The notes beneath the pieces are model-generated. The model searched no databases, was not told the DNA's origin, and saw only the letters and a list, made by a program, of their open reading frames with translations. DNA of 64,000 nt from JAVBLG01 sp031553655 (GTDB lineage: Bacteria > Desulfobacterota > Desulfovibrionia > Desulfovibrionales > Desulfovibrionaceae): contig JAVBLG010000101.1 in NCBI GenBank assembly GCA_031553655.1, positions 8,177-72,176 on the forward strand, in the 5' to 3' direction. Both the position numbers and the translations under genes were made by a program. Below, one piece after another: positions 1 to 8,581 of the stretch; position 1 is the stretch's first letter, and every line of letters begins with the position of its first letter.

Positions 1-1726
1 GCGGCAACTGCACGTCAACATACAACATCCCCTGGTCTTCATCCGGTAAAAAAGCGGTGGGGGACAACATGAATATCGCCACGCAAGCAGCCAGACCCGC
101 GATGAAGAGTCCAATCCAACGTTTGGGTTTACCCACCATGCTTCTCACCCTGACGGCATAACGTTTGGTAACTCGGTCAAACCACTTGTTGAATTTTCCC
201 AAAACGCCCTCACTAACGCCGTGCGCATGCGCGTGCAACATGGTGGCGCACAAAGCCGGAGTCAACACGATAGCCACGATCACGGACAGCACCATAGAGG
301 TCACGATGGTGACGGAAAACTGCCTGTAGATGACGCCTGTAGAGCCAGACATAAAAGCCATGGGGACGAACACGGCGCAAATAACCACAGCCACACCGAC
401 CAGAGCGCCCGTTATCTGGCGCATGGACTTGAGTGCGGCCTCTTTGGGAGAAAGGTTTTCATCCCGCATGAGGCGTTCCACGTTTTCCACCACCACAATG
501 GCGTCATCCACCAGCAGGCCGATAGACAGAACCATCCCGAACATGGTCAACGTGTTGATGGAGAAACCCGCCGCCGCGAGCACCGCGAACACGCCGAGCA
601 AAACCACTGGCACGGTGATGGCCGGGATGATTGTGGCGCGAAGGCTCTGCATGAACAGAAACATCACCGCCACAACGAACGCTATGGCTTCAAACAGAGT
701 GCGCACCACCGCCGAAATGGATTTTTCGACAATCGGCGCCCGGTCATCCGCGTAGGCATACTTGAGTCCTGACGGGAAAAAGCGGGATAGGGACTCCAGT
801 TCCGTCTTGATGCCTTTCGTCGTTTCCAGAACATTGGCTCCCGAAGCGAGCTTAAAGGCCATCCCGGTTCCTTCGCGGCCGTTATAGCGGATGCCGGTCG
901 TGAAAGCCTCTTCGTTCAGTTCTATACGCGCCACGTCTTTAAGGTGCAAAACAGAGCCGTCCTCTTCCACACGCAGTTGGAGGTCTTCAAATTCCTCCAC
1001 TGTTTCCAAGCGTGAAGAGGCGTTTATGGCGATGCTGATTTCCTGTCCCTGCGGAGCGGGAGCCGCGCCCACCTGCCCACCGGCAACCTGAGCGTTTTGT
1101 TCCTGAACGGCGGCAATAATATCTTGCGGATTCAATCCGTACTGCCGCATTTTGTCCGGGTCGCACCAAATCCGCATAGCGTTCTGCCCGCCGTACAGCA
1201 TGGCCGATCCCACCCCTTGAACCCGGCTCAGCGGGTCAAGAAGGGTGCTTGCCACATAGTCGCTTATGTCGTTGGGCCGCATAGCGCTGTTCGCATCATA
1301 AAAGGCGACCATCAAAAACGAGTTCTCAACGGATTTAGTAACCCGAACCCCTTGTCTCTGCACGACTTCCGGCAGTTGCGGCAAAGCCTGCTGCAATTTG
1401 TTCTGCACCTGAACCTGTGCCGTATCGACATCTGTTCCAGAAGCGAAGGTGAAATACATTTCCACGTTACCGGAAGAATCGCAGGAGGAACGCATGTACA
1501 AAAGATTGTCCAGCCCCTTCATCTGCTGCTCAATGGCCTGTACCACGCTTTGATCGACAACGCTTGCCGACGCTCCGGGATATTGCCCGGAAACGGCTAT
1601 CTGCGGCAGCGCTATATCCGGGTATTGGGCGACAGGAAGGGAGCGGATGGTAAGCGCCCCAGCCAGCATGATCATAATGGCGATCACCCAGGCAAAAATC
1701 GGTCTTTTGATAAAAAATGCAGCCAT
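1..1726 (-). CDS. RND multidrug efflux permease, AcrB/MexB type (3' end outside window)
   Basis: Reading the minus strand from an ATG at 1726 gives an uninterrupted frame to the window edge, about 575 residues, roughly the N-terminal half of a ~1,040-residue inner-membrane proton/drug antiporter. The start MAAFFIKRPIFAWVIAI is the standard RND N-terminus (cytoplasmic tail plus TM1), followed by the LPVAQYPDIALP segment and a large periplasmic porter domain. The motif MFGMVLSIGLLVDDAIVVVE (near residue 400) holds the two TM4 aspartates of the proton relay. A GAGGTAG ribosome site precedes the start. It lies 6 bp after the membrane-fusion gene, so both form one operon under the promoter at about 3053-3083. 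Substrates cannot be predicted. The outer-membrane channel is not in view. Confidence 0.93.
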   Translation of the reverse strand, partial: MAAFFIKRPIFAWVIAIMIMLAGALTIRSLPVAQYPDIALPQIAVSGQYPGASASVVDQSVVQAIEQQMKGLDNLLYMRSSCDSSGNVEMYFTFASGTDVDTAQVQVQNKLQQALPQLPEVVQRQGVRVTKSVENSFLMVAFYDANSAMRPNDISDYVASTLLDPLSRVQGVGSAMLYGGQNAMRIWCDPDKMRQYGLNPQDIIAAVQEQNAQVAGGQVGAAPAPQGQEISIAINASSRLETVEEFEDLQLRVEEDGSVLHLKDVARIELNEEAFTTGIRYNGREGTGMAFKLASGANVLETTKGIKTELESLSRFFPSGLKYAYADDRAPIVEKSISAVVRTLFEAIAFVVAVMFLFMQSLRATIIPAITVPVVLLGVFAVLAAAGFSINTLTMFGMVLSIGLLVDDAIVVVENVERLMRDENLSPKEAALKSMRQITGALVGVAVVICAVFVPMAFMSGSTGVIYRQFSVTIVTSMVLSVIVAIVLTPALCATMLHAHAHGVSEGVLGKFNKWFDRVTKRYAVRVRSMVGKPKRWIGLFIAGLAACVAIFMLSPTAFLPDEDQGMLYVDVQLP

Positions 1727-1732
1727 GATGAT

Positions 1733-2971
1733 CTACCTCATTTCCGGCCTGGAAGCCTTAGTTGCAACGCCAGTAACACCAGAGACATTGCTTTGCAGCG
1801 GAACGCCTCTGACAAGCTTTCCCGCCACGGCTTTTTGTAGCCCTTCCACCACCAGGAGCTCGCCGGAAGACAAGCCGGATCTGACGATCCAGCGACTACG
1901 GAAAGCACGTTCAAGTTCAATGTCGCGCCGTACTATTTTGAAAAGATCGTCGCCGGATTCGTCTTTTTCGAGCAGAAAGACAAAATGGCCTCCCGAACCG
2001 TTTGGAAGCACGCTGGCCTGGGGAATGAGCACGGCCTTGTCCAGCGCCCCTTCTTCTATGGTCGCTTTCACATACATGCCCGGCAGCAGCAGGCCATCAT
2101 GGTTGTTGAAAATCGCGCGCAAGGTGACGCTTCCGGTCGTTTGTCCGACAGAAATTTCAGAGAACAACAAATCACCTTGTATCCACTCAGGATTGTCGGC
2201 TTTATGATCGCCTGTAACGCGCGTGTAGGGCGAGCCGTCTTCCAAGGTAAGGCGCACCTTCGCCGCGCTGCCGTTGGGCGACATTTTCCCTTGGGCCATG
2301 GCGCGGCGCAGACGGATGGTGTCCGCGCTGGACTGCGTGATGTTCACATAAACGCGGTCAGTTTGTTGAATGACGGCGAGCGCCGCAGGCTGGCTGGCCG
2401 TAACCAGCGCTCCGGGCGTCACGGAAGACGCGCCGATGCGGCCTGAAACTGGCGCTTTGATCTGCGTATAGGCAAGATTGATGGCGGCTGATTCCAGTTC
2501 CGATTTGGCTCCCGCAATGCGCGCCCGCGCCTGCCCGTGATCAGAAATGGCTTTGTCCAACTCCCGCTGACTGATAGCGTTGGTTTTTATTAAGCTTCTG
2601 CAGCGTTTTTCCAACAAGGCTACAGCCGTAACATTGGCCTCCGCCTCCGTGAGAGCGGCTTTAGCGGTATCATACGCGGCGCGGTACATTGCCGGGTCAA
2701 TTTGGTACAACACCTGCCCCTTGACAACATCGGCCCCTTCTTCAAAGAGGCGTTCAAGGATAATGCCGTCCGCCTGCGGCCTTACCTCGGATAGTACGAG
2801 TGCTGAAATCCTGCCCGGCAAACTATTGGTCAAGGTTATGCGCTCCTCCGGTACGCTGGCGTAACGAACTTCCTCCGGTTCCGCTTGTGAATGGCTTTCT
2901 TCACCACATCCGGTTGCCGGTAAAATCATAAGAAGCAGCAGAGCCGTTTTCACCACGTTTTGTAACCTCAT
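1733..2971 (-). CDS. RND efflux periplasmic adaptor (membrane fusion lipoprotein, AcrA/MexA type)
   Basis: A 412-residue adaptor that joins the RND pump to an outer-membrane channel. The chosen start gives a lipoprotein signal: a hydrophobic stretch and a lipobox PATGC near residue 20, so the mature protein should be anchored by lipid. GAGGGG precedes this ATG; an upstream in-frame TTG would give 35 extra residues without a signal and is less likely. A biotinyl-lipoyl half (VRPQADGIILERLFEEG), an alpha-hairpin rich in Ala/Glu, the second half (APVSGRIGASSVTPGALV) and a beta-barrel domain occur in the usual order. It is co-transcribed with the permease downstream and faces the MerR gene. Confidence 0.93.
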   Translation of the reverse strand: MRLQNVVKTALLLLMILPATGCGEESHSQAEPEEVRYASVPEERITLTNSLPGRISALVLSEVRPQADGIILERLFEEGADVVKGQVLYQIDPAMYRAAYDTAKAALTEAEANVTAVALLEKRCRSLIKTNAISQRELDKAISDHGQARARIAGAKSELESAAINLAYTQIKAPVSGRIGASSVTPGALVTASQPAALAVIQQTDRVYVNITQSSADTIRLRRAMAQGKMSPNGSAAKVRLTLEDGSPYTRVTGDHKADNPEWIQGDLLFSEISVGQTTGSVTLRAIFNNHDGLLLPGMYVKATIEEGALDKAVLIPQASVLPNGSGGHFVFLLEKDESGDDLFKIVRRDIELERAFRSRWIVRSGLSSGELLVVEGLQKAVAGKLVRGVPLQSNVSGVTGVATKASRPEMR

Positions 2972-3052
2972 GACATCCCCTCGGTGTTTTTCTGCCACCC
3001 CCGCGCCATGAAGAACGGTAACGGTGGCTTGCAAATTCATGTGAATAATGAG

Positions 3053-3083
3053 AGGATAAAGTATTGTGTAACCCAATAGTCAA
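3053..3083 (-). promoter_or_regulatory. MerR-type promoter of the efflux operon (19-bp spacer)
   Basis: On the minus strand, TTGACT (3083-3078) and TATCCT (3058-3053) are separated by 19 bp. This over-long spacer is the hallmark of promoters activated by MerR-family proteins. A TATTG-N7-CAATA dyad lies inside the spacer. The site sits between the efflux operon and the divergent MerR gene. Position may be off by one base. Confidence 0.6.
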
Positions 3084-3094
3084 TAAGTTTCGTC

Positions 3095-3913
3095 ATGAAT
3101 CGGAAAAAATTTTTGACTACCGGCGAATTCGCCGCGCTGTGTAAGACCACCAAGGAAACGGTGTTCCATTATGACCGGCAAAACCTGCTCAAACCGAGAT
3201 ATGTTTCGGAAAATGGCTACAGGCGCTATGCTGCGGATCAATTTTTTGATTTCGACCTAATTACGACGCTCAAAGACGCGGGCAGTTCGTTGAAAGAAAT
3301 CAAGGAGCACCTTGTTAATAAGGACGGAACAAAATTTTTATCATTGCTTGAGGAAAAGCACCTTGTCATCAAAAAGGAACGTGAAAGATTGGCTCAGCGC
3401 GAGACTATGCTTCAAAATATGATTATTTGCACACGAGAAGCATTAGATTTTGAATATGATAAATTTATGATACAGGATCATAGTGAAGAGCATTTAGAAG
3501 CTTTTCCAATGGATGCTTCTCCGCTGGATGATAAGTCTGAGTTTGTTCCACGCTTTGCTGAATATTTTGAATTCTACCGAGCGCAGGAGCGAGTACCACT
3601 CCTTCCATTCGGCTTTATTTTAGGTGAAGAGGATGTTTTGCAGGAACAATTGCAGGGAAGATATTTTTTCAGCAAAGCTACGCGTTCAACGCCGCGCTCT
3701 CTATTGCACCTCAAACCGAAAGGAAAATATGCGGTTATTGCCCATCAGGGAACTGGACAAACACATAATGAAGTCTTTGAAAGGCTATTGCGAAAAGCCA
3801 AAGCCGCAAATCTGACTGTTGCGGGTGATGCGTATGTTTACGACATGATGAGCGATGTCTTTCATGGATTAGACGAGAGCTACGCAGCAAAATATTGTAT
3901 CCAGATAAAATAA
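3095..3913 (+). CDS. MerR family transcriptional regulator with GyrI-like effector domain
   Basis: A 272-residue regulator. Residues ~6-75 form the MerR winged helix (TTGEFAALCKTTKETVFHYD, then GYRRYAADQF). A coiled-coil dimerisation helix follows (~80-120, rich in Lys/Glu). The C-terminal ~150 residues resemble the GyrI-like multidrug-binding fold of BmrR/TipA proteins, which sense hydrophobic drugs. It is divergent from the RND operon, and the shared intergenic region carries a 19-bp-spacer promoter, so it probably activates the pump when bound to a drug. The 3' end is close to a truncated IS but the gene looks intact. Base composition is more A+T rich than its neighbours. Confidence 0.85.
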   Translation: MNRKKFLTTGEFAALCKTTKETVFHYDRQNLLKPRYVSENGYRRYAADQFFDFDLITTLKDAGSSLKEIKEHLVNKDGTKFLSLLEEKHLVIKKERERLAQRETMLQNMIICTREALDFEYDKFMIQDHSEEHLEAFPMDASPLDDKSEFVPRFAEYFEFYRAQERVPLLPFGFILGEEDVLQEQLQGRYFFSKATRSTPRSLLHLKPKGKYAVIAHQGTGQTHNEVFERLLRKAKAANLTVAGDAYVYDMMSDVFHGLDESYAAKYCIQIK

Positions 3914-3944
3914 TTGAAAATGCAGAAGCAACGCAAGTTGGATA

Positions 3945-4709
3945 TTTTTTCTGTGGGGCCAGACCTGGTTCGTCGAGCTTTTTGCATACTTCAGAAAGAT
4001 GTTGGTTTATCAGTCTGATAACGTGGAATCTGTCTGAAACTATACGCGCATTTGGGAACCATTTTTCCACCATGCTTCGGTAGGCGGAATTCATATTTAT
4101 GCAAACTACCCGCACCCGTTCTCTACCTTTCAAGGAACGTAAAAACGACTCCAGTTCAGCAGCGCTTTTGCCCAGAGTCACATCAAAAATACGGTGTTTG
4201 CCAAGATCGCAAAAAGTGGTTGAAAAGCCCTGCTTACGGGTAAAGCGGTGCTCATCAATGCCGAGCATACGCGGACAGGGCCTGTCTTTCCAATGACTGG
4301 CCTCGTGCTTCATCATCTGGTGGTAATACCGTTCCACACTTGCCGTGCCAATGTTGTTCTCAACGGCAATATCCTTGCAGGTGTAACCCTTGTTATAAGA
4401 CCGGAAAATATTGCTTTTTAAAAGCTCGGTCGTTCTGCTCCAGAGTTTTACTCCCGGCAGGCGGGTATTAAAATACCGCCCGCAGCCGCGGCATATATGC
4501 TTGTGGCATTTGACCTTGAGAGTGGATGGGCCTTCCCTCAAAGGAATATTTTTTATAAAGCGCCAGAATGTGTCTTTGATGCGTGCCTCATCCCCTCCAC
4601 AGTCAGGACAAATGGCCTTGCCCACAAAGCGAACCTCAAAAATTATGGGCGATACGCTCACTACCTTTTCAATTGTAAAATCAGGCAGACCAATTACAAT
4701 GCGTTCCAC
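3945..4709 (-). mobile_element. ISL3-family transposase, 3'-truncated
   Basis: The frame starting at 4709 matches ISL3/IS204/IS1001-type transposases. It has an N-terminal zinc-finger-like CPDCGG and CRGCGRYF pair, a helix-turn-helix segment, then the DDE core with GIDEHRFTRKQG and the second aspartate region VSDRFHVIRLINQH. After about residue 255 the recognisable sequence stops and the frame runs on into unrelated DNA antisense to the MerR gene, so roughly the last third of a ~400-residue transposase is missing. The element is therefore a dead remnant. It abuts the truncated nuclease gene to its right, which it probably interrupted. Confidence 0.8.
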
Positions 4710-4753
4710 AGGGCTTTACTCCTTTCTTTGGTCGGAAAAAAGTATTGCCCTGA

Positions 4754-4783
4754 GGGCATGCCAAGGTCAAATTTGGCATGCCC
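4754..4783. repeat. Perfect 10-bp inverted repeat beside the IS remnant
   Basis: GGGCATGCCA (4754-4763) and its exact complement TGGCATGCCC (4774-4783) flank a 10-nt loop. It lies just upstream of the transposase start and at the broken end of the nuclease gene. It may be an IS end structure or a transcription stop; there is no T-run. Confidence 0.5.
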
Positions 4784-4829
4784 GCTTTAGTTGATTTCTG
4801 CTGCCAGCCCCTGTCTTTGATGGAGAGCC

Positions 4830-5069
4830 TTCTACCACCACATCATGACCCAATAAAAATTCCTTTGCCATATCGGCGGACTCCCGGCCGAAATCTTGCC
4901 CTATTTCGGGGCTGTCCACTCCATAGAGACGAATTTTAATCACTTGCCCGTCATCGTAGCGCACGCGCATGGTGTCGCCGTCATGGATATGTACGACCTT
5001 GGCCGCAATCCGCTTTTCCGCTGTTTCTGCTTTTAAGTTATTGCTAATATATTTAGCATACAAAGACAT
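4830..5069 (-). pseudogene. Thermonuclease (SNase-like) N-terminal fragment
   Basis: About 80 residues from an ATG at 5069 match the start of staphylococcal-nuclease-fold proteins: VVHIHDGDTMRVRYDDG, then IRLYGVDSPEIGQ and a GRESADMAKEFL helix. The family normally continues for another ~70 residues that include the second catalytic Arg/Glu pair. Here homology stops at about 4830 after VVVE, and the frame runs into the IS-associated sequence ending at 4767. The gene is therefore cut by the adjacent ISL3 insertion or a later deletion and is unlikely to encode an active nuclease. It is divergent from the XRE gene at 5094. Confidence 0.7.
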
Positions 5070-5093
5070 AAAAAAACGCCAATAATCCTTGGC

Positions 5094-5348
5094 ATGGAAG
5101 AACACCTCACAGCAAGTTTCGGCGCTCTGCTTAAAACCCTGCGCACAGAGCGGCGCATTTCCCAACAAAAGTTGGCGGAAGCGGCCGGTGTGGAGCGCAA
5201 TTACATATATTACCTGGAAAAAGGCTCTTCCGAACCCACGCTTGGCGTGCTTGTGGGGCTGGCATCCGGCCTCGGACTCTCATTTTCTGAGTTTGCCGCA
5301 ATGATTGAGAAAACGCTCAGAGATGCTAATAATATTCAGCATGGATAA
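5094..5348 (+). CDS. XRE/Cro-type helix-turn-helix regulator, possible controller of the R-M operon
   Basis: An 84-residue protein made almost entirely of one HTH_3 domain: ISQQKLAEAAGVERNYIYYL is the helix-turn-helix, followed by EKGSSEPTLGVLVGLASGLG. Size and architecture match controller (C) proteins of restriction-modification systems, and it lies 108 bp upstream of hsdM in the same direction. It may delay or balance expression of the restriction genes; this is inference from position. Its own promoter region is shared with the divergent broken nuclease gene. Confidence 0.8.
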   Translation: MEEHLTASFGALLKTLRTERRISQQKLAEAAGVERNYIYYLEKGSSEPTLGVLVGLASGLGLSFSEFAAMIEKTLRDANNIQHG

Positions 5349-5395
5349 AATCAACACGCCGCGTCAAGCAAATCTGGTTGCCAGCCGCGCTTTCC

Positions 5396-5424
5396 TTGAC
5401 TTTATACCACCCCCTATCTAAAGC
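5396..5424 (+). promoter_or_regulatory. Candidate sigma70-type promoter for hsdM
   Basis: TTGACT (5396-5401) is followed after 17 bp by TAAAGC (5419-5424), a weak -10. It lies between the XRE gene and hsdM. The consensus -35 with a poor -10 would fit a regulated promoter. Confidence 0.4.
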
Positions 5425-5427
5425 TAG

Positions 5428-5446
5428 TCCTGAATATTTTTCAGGA
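5428..5446 (+). promoter_or_regulatory. Hairpin overlapping the hsdM ribosome-binding site
   Basis: TCCTGAA (5428-5434) pairs perfectly with TTCAGGA (5440-5446) around a 5-nt loop. The right arm contains most of the AGGAG Shine-Dalgarno of hsdM (5443-5447). It could hide the ribosome site in mRNA or be a protein-binding dyad. Confidence 0.5.
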
Positions 5447-5456
5447 GTTGGTTTTT

Positions 5457-7295
5457 ATGACCCATCAGGAACTTTCGTCCTTTATCTGGGCTGTGGCTGA
5501 TTTGCTGCGCGGAGACTACAAGCAGTCCGAATACGGCAGAGTGATTCTGCCGTTCACCGTGCTGCGCCGCCTCGACTGTGTGCTTGAACCCACCAAGCAG
5601 GCAGTGCTTGCGGAGTATGCCTCGCGCAAGAACAGTGATGCGGCGCTTGCCCCCTTTCTGCTGCGCGCGGCTAAGCAGACTTTCTACAATACTTCTCCGT
5701 ACGACCTGAAGGCGATAACCGGCGACCAGGATCATATTCGTGAAAATCTTTTCGATTATATAAGAAGCTTCTCCGCTGAAGCGCGGGATATTTTCGAACG
5801 CTTCGACTTCTATTCCCAGCTGGAGCGTCTGGCCAAGGCCAACCTGCTCTACATGGTCACGGAAAAATTCGCCACCATAGATTTGCACCCGGACAAGGTG
5901 GATAACTCCCAGATGGGGCTGGCCTTTGAAGAGCTTATTCGTAAATTTGCCGAGCTTTCCAACGAAACGGCCGGGGAGCACTTTACCCCGCGCGAAGTCA
6001 TCCGCCTCATGGTGAATCTGCTTTTTATCGAGGACGACGACGCCCTGAGACCAGGCAAGGCCGTTGTGCGCACCATTTACGACCCGGCAGCCGGAACCGG
6101 CGGCATGCTCTCCGTGGCCGGAGAATATCTTGAAGAACACAACCCCAAGGCCCGCCTGACAATGTTCGGGCAGGAACTTAATGACGAGTCCTACGCCATT
6201 TGCAAGGCCGACATGCTGATCAAGGGACAGGACGTGGCCAACATTGTGGCCGGCAACACTCTCTCCGACGACGGGCACCCCGGCAAAAAATTTGACTTTA
6301 TGCTGTCCAATCCTCCTTTTGGGGTGGACTGGAAGAAAGTGGAAAAGGAAATCCGCAAGGAACACGAAAGCAAAGGCTTTGAAGGGCGTTTCGGCCCAGG
6401 CCTGCCCCGCGTGTCTGACGGCTCCATGCTGTTTCTGCTGCATCTGATCAGCAAAATGCGCCCGCTTAAGGATGGGGGAGCCAGGTTCGGCATTGTTCTT
6501 AACGGCTCGCCTCTCTTTACCGGCGCGGCCGGTTCCGGAGAAAGTGAAATACGCCGTTATGTTCTGGAAAATGATCTGCTGGAAGCCATTATCGCCCTGC
6601 CCACCGACATGTTCTACAACACGGGCATTTCCACCTATATATGGATACTCACCAACAAAAAGCCCGAGGCGCGCAAGGGCAAAGTGCAGCTTATTGATGC
6701 CTCGTCATTCTGGCAAAAAATGCGCAAGTCTCTTGGCAGCAAGCGCAAGGAGCTTTCCGATGCGCATATTGAAGACATAACCAGAGTGTTCGGCAATTTC
6801 GGCGAAGCCAGTTTGGCCACAGTGCTCAATGGCGACGGCAAGGAAGCGAGCAGGGCTATTGTTTACCAGGGCCAGACGCCCCTGGAGGCTCCAGAGGGCT
6901 GCAAGCTCAAGCTGGCTCCGCTCTCACGCATTTTCTCCAATGAGGCTTTCGGCTTCAGGACCATCACCGTGGAACAGCCCATGCACGATGAAGATGGCAA
7001 TATAGCCTATCACAGCAAGGGCAAGCTCAAAGGCAAGCCAATCGCCCTTACTTCAAAGCGCGATACGGAAAATGTGCCGCTCACCGAGGATATTCACGAA
7101 TATTTCAAGCGCGAAGTGCTGCCCCATGTGCCGGACGCCTGGATTGACGAGGATAAAACCAAGATTGGTTATGAAATTCCCTTTAACCGCCACTTTTATG
7201 TTTTCGAACCGCCGCGCGACCTGTCCGAGATAGATGCCGACCTTAAAGCTGTGAGCGAACGGATTATGAATATGCTGAAGGGGCTGAATATATGA
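5457..7295 (+). CDS. hsdM: Type I restriction-modification system, DNA methyltransferase subunit
   Basis: A 612-residue N6-adenine methyltransferase subunit of a type I R-M enzyme. The N-terminal HsdM_N helical domain (DLLRGDYKQSEYGRVILPF) precedes the AdoMet-binding region DPAAGTGGML (~residue 205) and the catalytic NPPFG (~residue 285). The ATG at 5457 is preferred because CAGGAG lies 9 nt upstream; an in-frame TTG at 5448 overlaps that site. The stop overlaps the hsdS start by 4 bp (ATGA), so translation is coupled. With HsdS it forms the modification complex that methylates a bipartite target and protects host DNA. Confidence 0.96.
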   Translation: MTHQELSSFIWAVADLLRGDYKQSEYGRVILPFTVLRRLDCVLEPTKQAVLAEYASRKNSDAALAPFLLRAAKQTFYNTSPYDLKAITGDQDHIRENLFDYIRSFSAEARDIFERFDFYSQLERLAKANLLYMVTEKFATIDLHPDKVDNSQMGLAFEELIRKFAELSNETAGEHFTPREVIRLMVNLLFIEDDDALRPGKAVVRTIYDPAAGTGGMLSVAGEYLEEHNPKARLTMFGQELNDESYAICKADMLIKGQDVANIVAGNTLSDDGHPGKKFDFMLSNPPFGVDWKKVEKEIRKEHESKGFEGRFGPGLPRVSDGSMLFLLHLISKMRPLKDGGARFGIVLNGSPLFTGAAGSGESEIRRYVLENDLLEAIIALPTDMFYNTGISTYIWILTNKKPEARKGKVQLIDASSFWQKMRKSLGSKRKELSDAHIEDITRVFGNFGEASLATVLNGDGKEASRAIVYQGQTPLEAPEGCKLKLAPLSRIFSNEAFGFRTITVEQPMHDEDGNIAYHSKGKLKGKPIALTSKRDTENVPLTEDIHEYFKREVLPHVPDAWIDEDKTKIGYEIPFNRHFYVFEPPRDLSEIDADLKAVSERIMNMLKGLNI

Positions 7296-8581
7296 ACTGG
7301 CCCCGTTATCCTGAATATAAAGACAGCGGTGTGGAGTGGCTGGGGGAAGTGCCGGTGGGGTGGGAAGTCTTACCTTTGAAGCGGTTTATTAGCATGAAAA
7401 GCGGAGAGCAAATATCTGCGGATAATATACAAGCAGAAGGAGATTATCCCGTATATGGCGGAAATGGCTTGCGCGGCTATACAGACAAATATACCCATGA
7501 AGGCTTTTATCCACTAATTGGTAGACAAGGAGCACTATGTGGAAATATCAACTACGCGTCAGGAAAGTTTTGGCCCTCAGAACATGCTGTAGTCGTTTTT
7601 CCTAAGTTAGAATTGAATATTCTCTGGCTGGGTAATCTGTTAAAAACAATGAATCTTGGGCAGTATTCCATTGCTTCCGCGCAACCAGGGCTAGCCGTAG
7701 AAGCCATATCACAGAGATATGCCCCTTTTCTTCCTCATGTTGAGCAACAATCTATCGCAGCATTCCTTGAACACGAAACCACAAAAATAGACTCTCTGAT
7801 TGCTGAGCAGGAAAAGCTCATTACCCTGCTCACGGAAAAACGTCAGGCCGTCATTTCCCATGCCGTCACCAAAGGCCTTGATCCTGATGCCCTCATGAAG
7901 GATTTCGGTGTGGAGTGGTTGGGTATGGTTCCAGAAGAGTGGGAAATCTTACCATTGCGACATATCGTATCTGGTATAGAATCTGGTACTAGCGTAAATG
8001 CTGAAGATAGACCTGCGGATACAGACGAGCTTGGAGTATTGAAAACAAGTTGTGTATATACAGGTACGTTTGTCTACACCGAAAATAAGTCTGTTTTACC
8101 TGAAGAATATGACAGAGTAAGTTGTCCTCTAAAAAAAAATACGATAATAGTCAGCAGAATGAATACCCCTGATTTGGTTGGAGCGGCAGGATTTGTAGCT
8201 GAACAATACTCAAATATTTTTTTACCTGATCGATTATGGCAAGTTACGTGTTGCACAATAGCGAACCCAGTATTTATCTATATTTATATGCAAACAAACG
8301 GCTATAGGTCTCAAGTAAAATCTGTTTGTTCTGGAACTAGTTCATCCATGCAAAATCTTTCGCAAGATCAATTTAGAGATTTTGTTTTGGCACTCCCTCC
8401 TTTATCTGAACAACAAGCCATCGTCGCCCACCTCGATTCCGAAACCGCCAAAATCGACGCTCTCATGGCCGAAGCTCGCAAAGCCGTCGAGCTTCTCAAA
8501 GAGCGCCGTAGCGCTCTCATTTCCGCCGCCGTAACCGGCAAGATAGACGTGCGCGGCTTCAAACTTCCGGAGGCTGTATGA
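7292..8581 (+). CDS. hsdS: Type I restriction-modification system, specificity subunit
   Basis: A 429-residue HsdS with two target-recognition domains. Each half opens with a similar motif (SGVEWLGEVPVGWEVLPLKR near residue 12; FGVEWLGMVPEEWEILPLRH near 207) and ends in a conserved coiled-coil spacer (EQQSIAAFLEHETTKIDSLI; SEQQAIVAHLDSETAKIDAL). The TRD parts, about 7,380-7,730 and 7,960-8,380, are visibly more A+T rich than the spacers, the usual sign of domain swapping. It overlaps hsdM and the next gene by 4 bp each. A run of nine A at 8131-8139 remains in frame. The DNA target cannot be read from sequence. Confidence 0.95.
   Translation: MNWPRYPEYKDSGVEWLGEVPVGWEVLPLKRFISMKSGEQISADNIQAEGDYPVYGGNGLRGYTDKYTHEGFYPLIGRQGALCGNINYASGKFWPSEHAVVVFPKLELNILWLGNLLKTMNLGQYSIASAQPGLAVEAISQRYAPFLPHVEQQSIAAFLEHETTKIDSLIAEQEKLITLLTEKRQAVISHAVTKGLDPDALMKDFGVEWLGMVPEEWEILPLRHIVSGIESGTSVNAEDRPADTDELGVLKTSCVYTGTFVYTENKSVLPEEYDRVSCPLKKNTIIVSRMNTPDLVGAAGFVAEQYSNIFLPDRLWQVTCCTIANPVFIYIYMQTNGYRSQVKSVCSGTSSSMQNLSQDQFRDFVLALPPLSEQQAIVAHLDSETAKIDALMAEARKAVELLKERRSALISAAVTGKIDVRGFKLPEAV

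Noticed and set aside
221..1840. Long plus-strand open frames over the first 1.8 kb
   Set aside because: They are shadows of the RND permease and adaptor genes on the minus strand, which have family motifs, signal features and a ribosome site; the plus frames are histidine- or serine-rich and match nothing.
5424..6443. 339-codon minus-strand open frame
   Set aside because: Antisense shadow of hsdM, histidine- and glycine-rich with no motif.
8131..8139. Nine-A run in hsdS as a phase-variation site
   Set aside because: The run is in frame and the protein continues normally on both sides; one state alone gives no evidence of switching.
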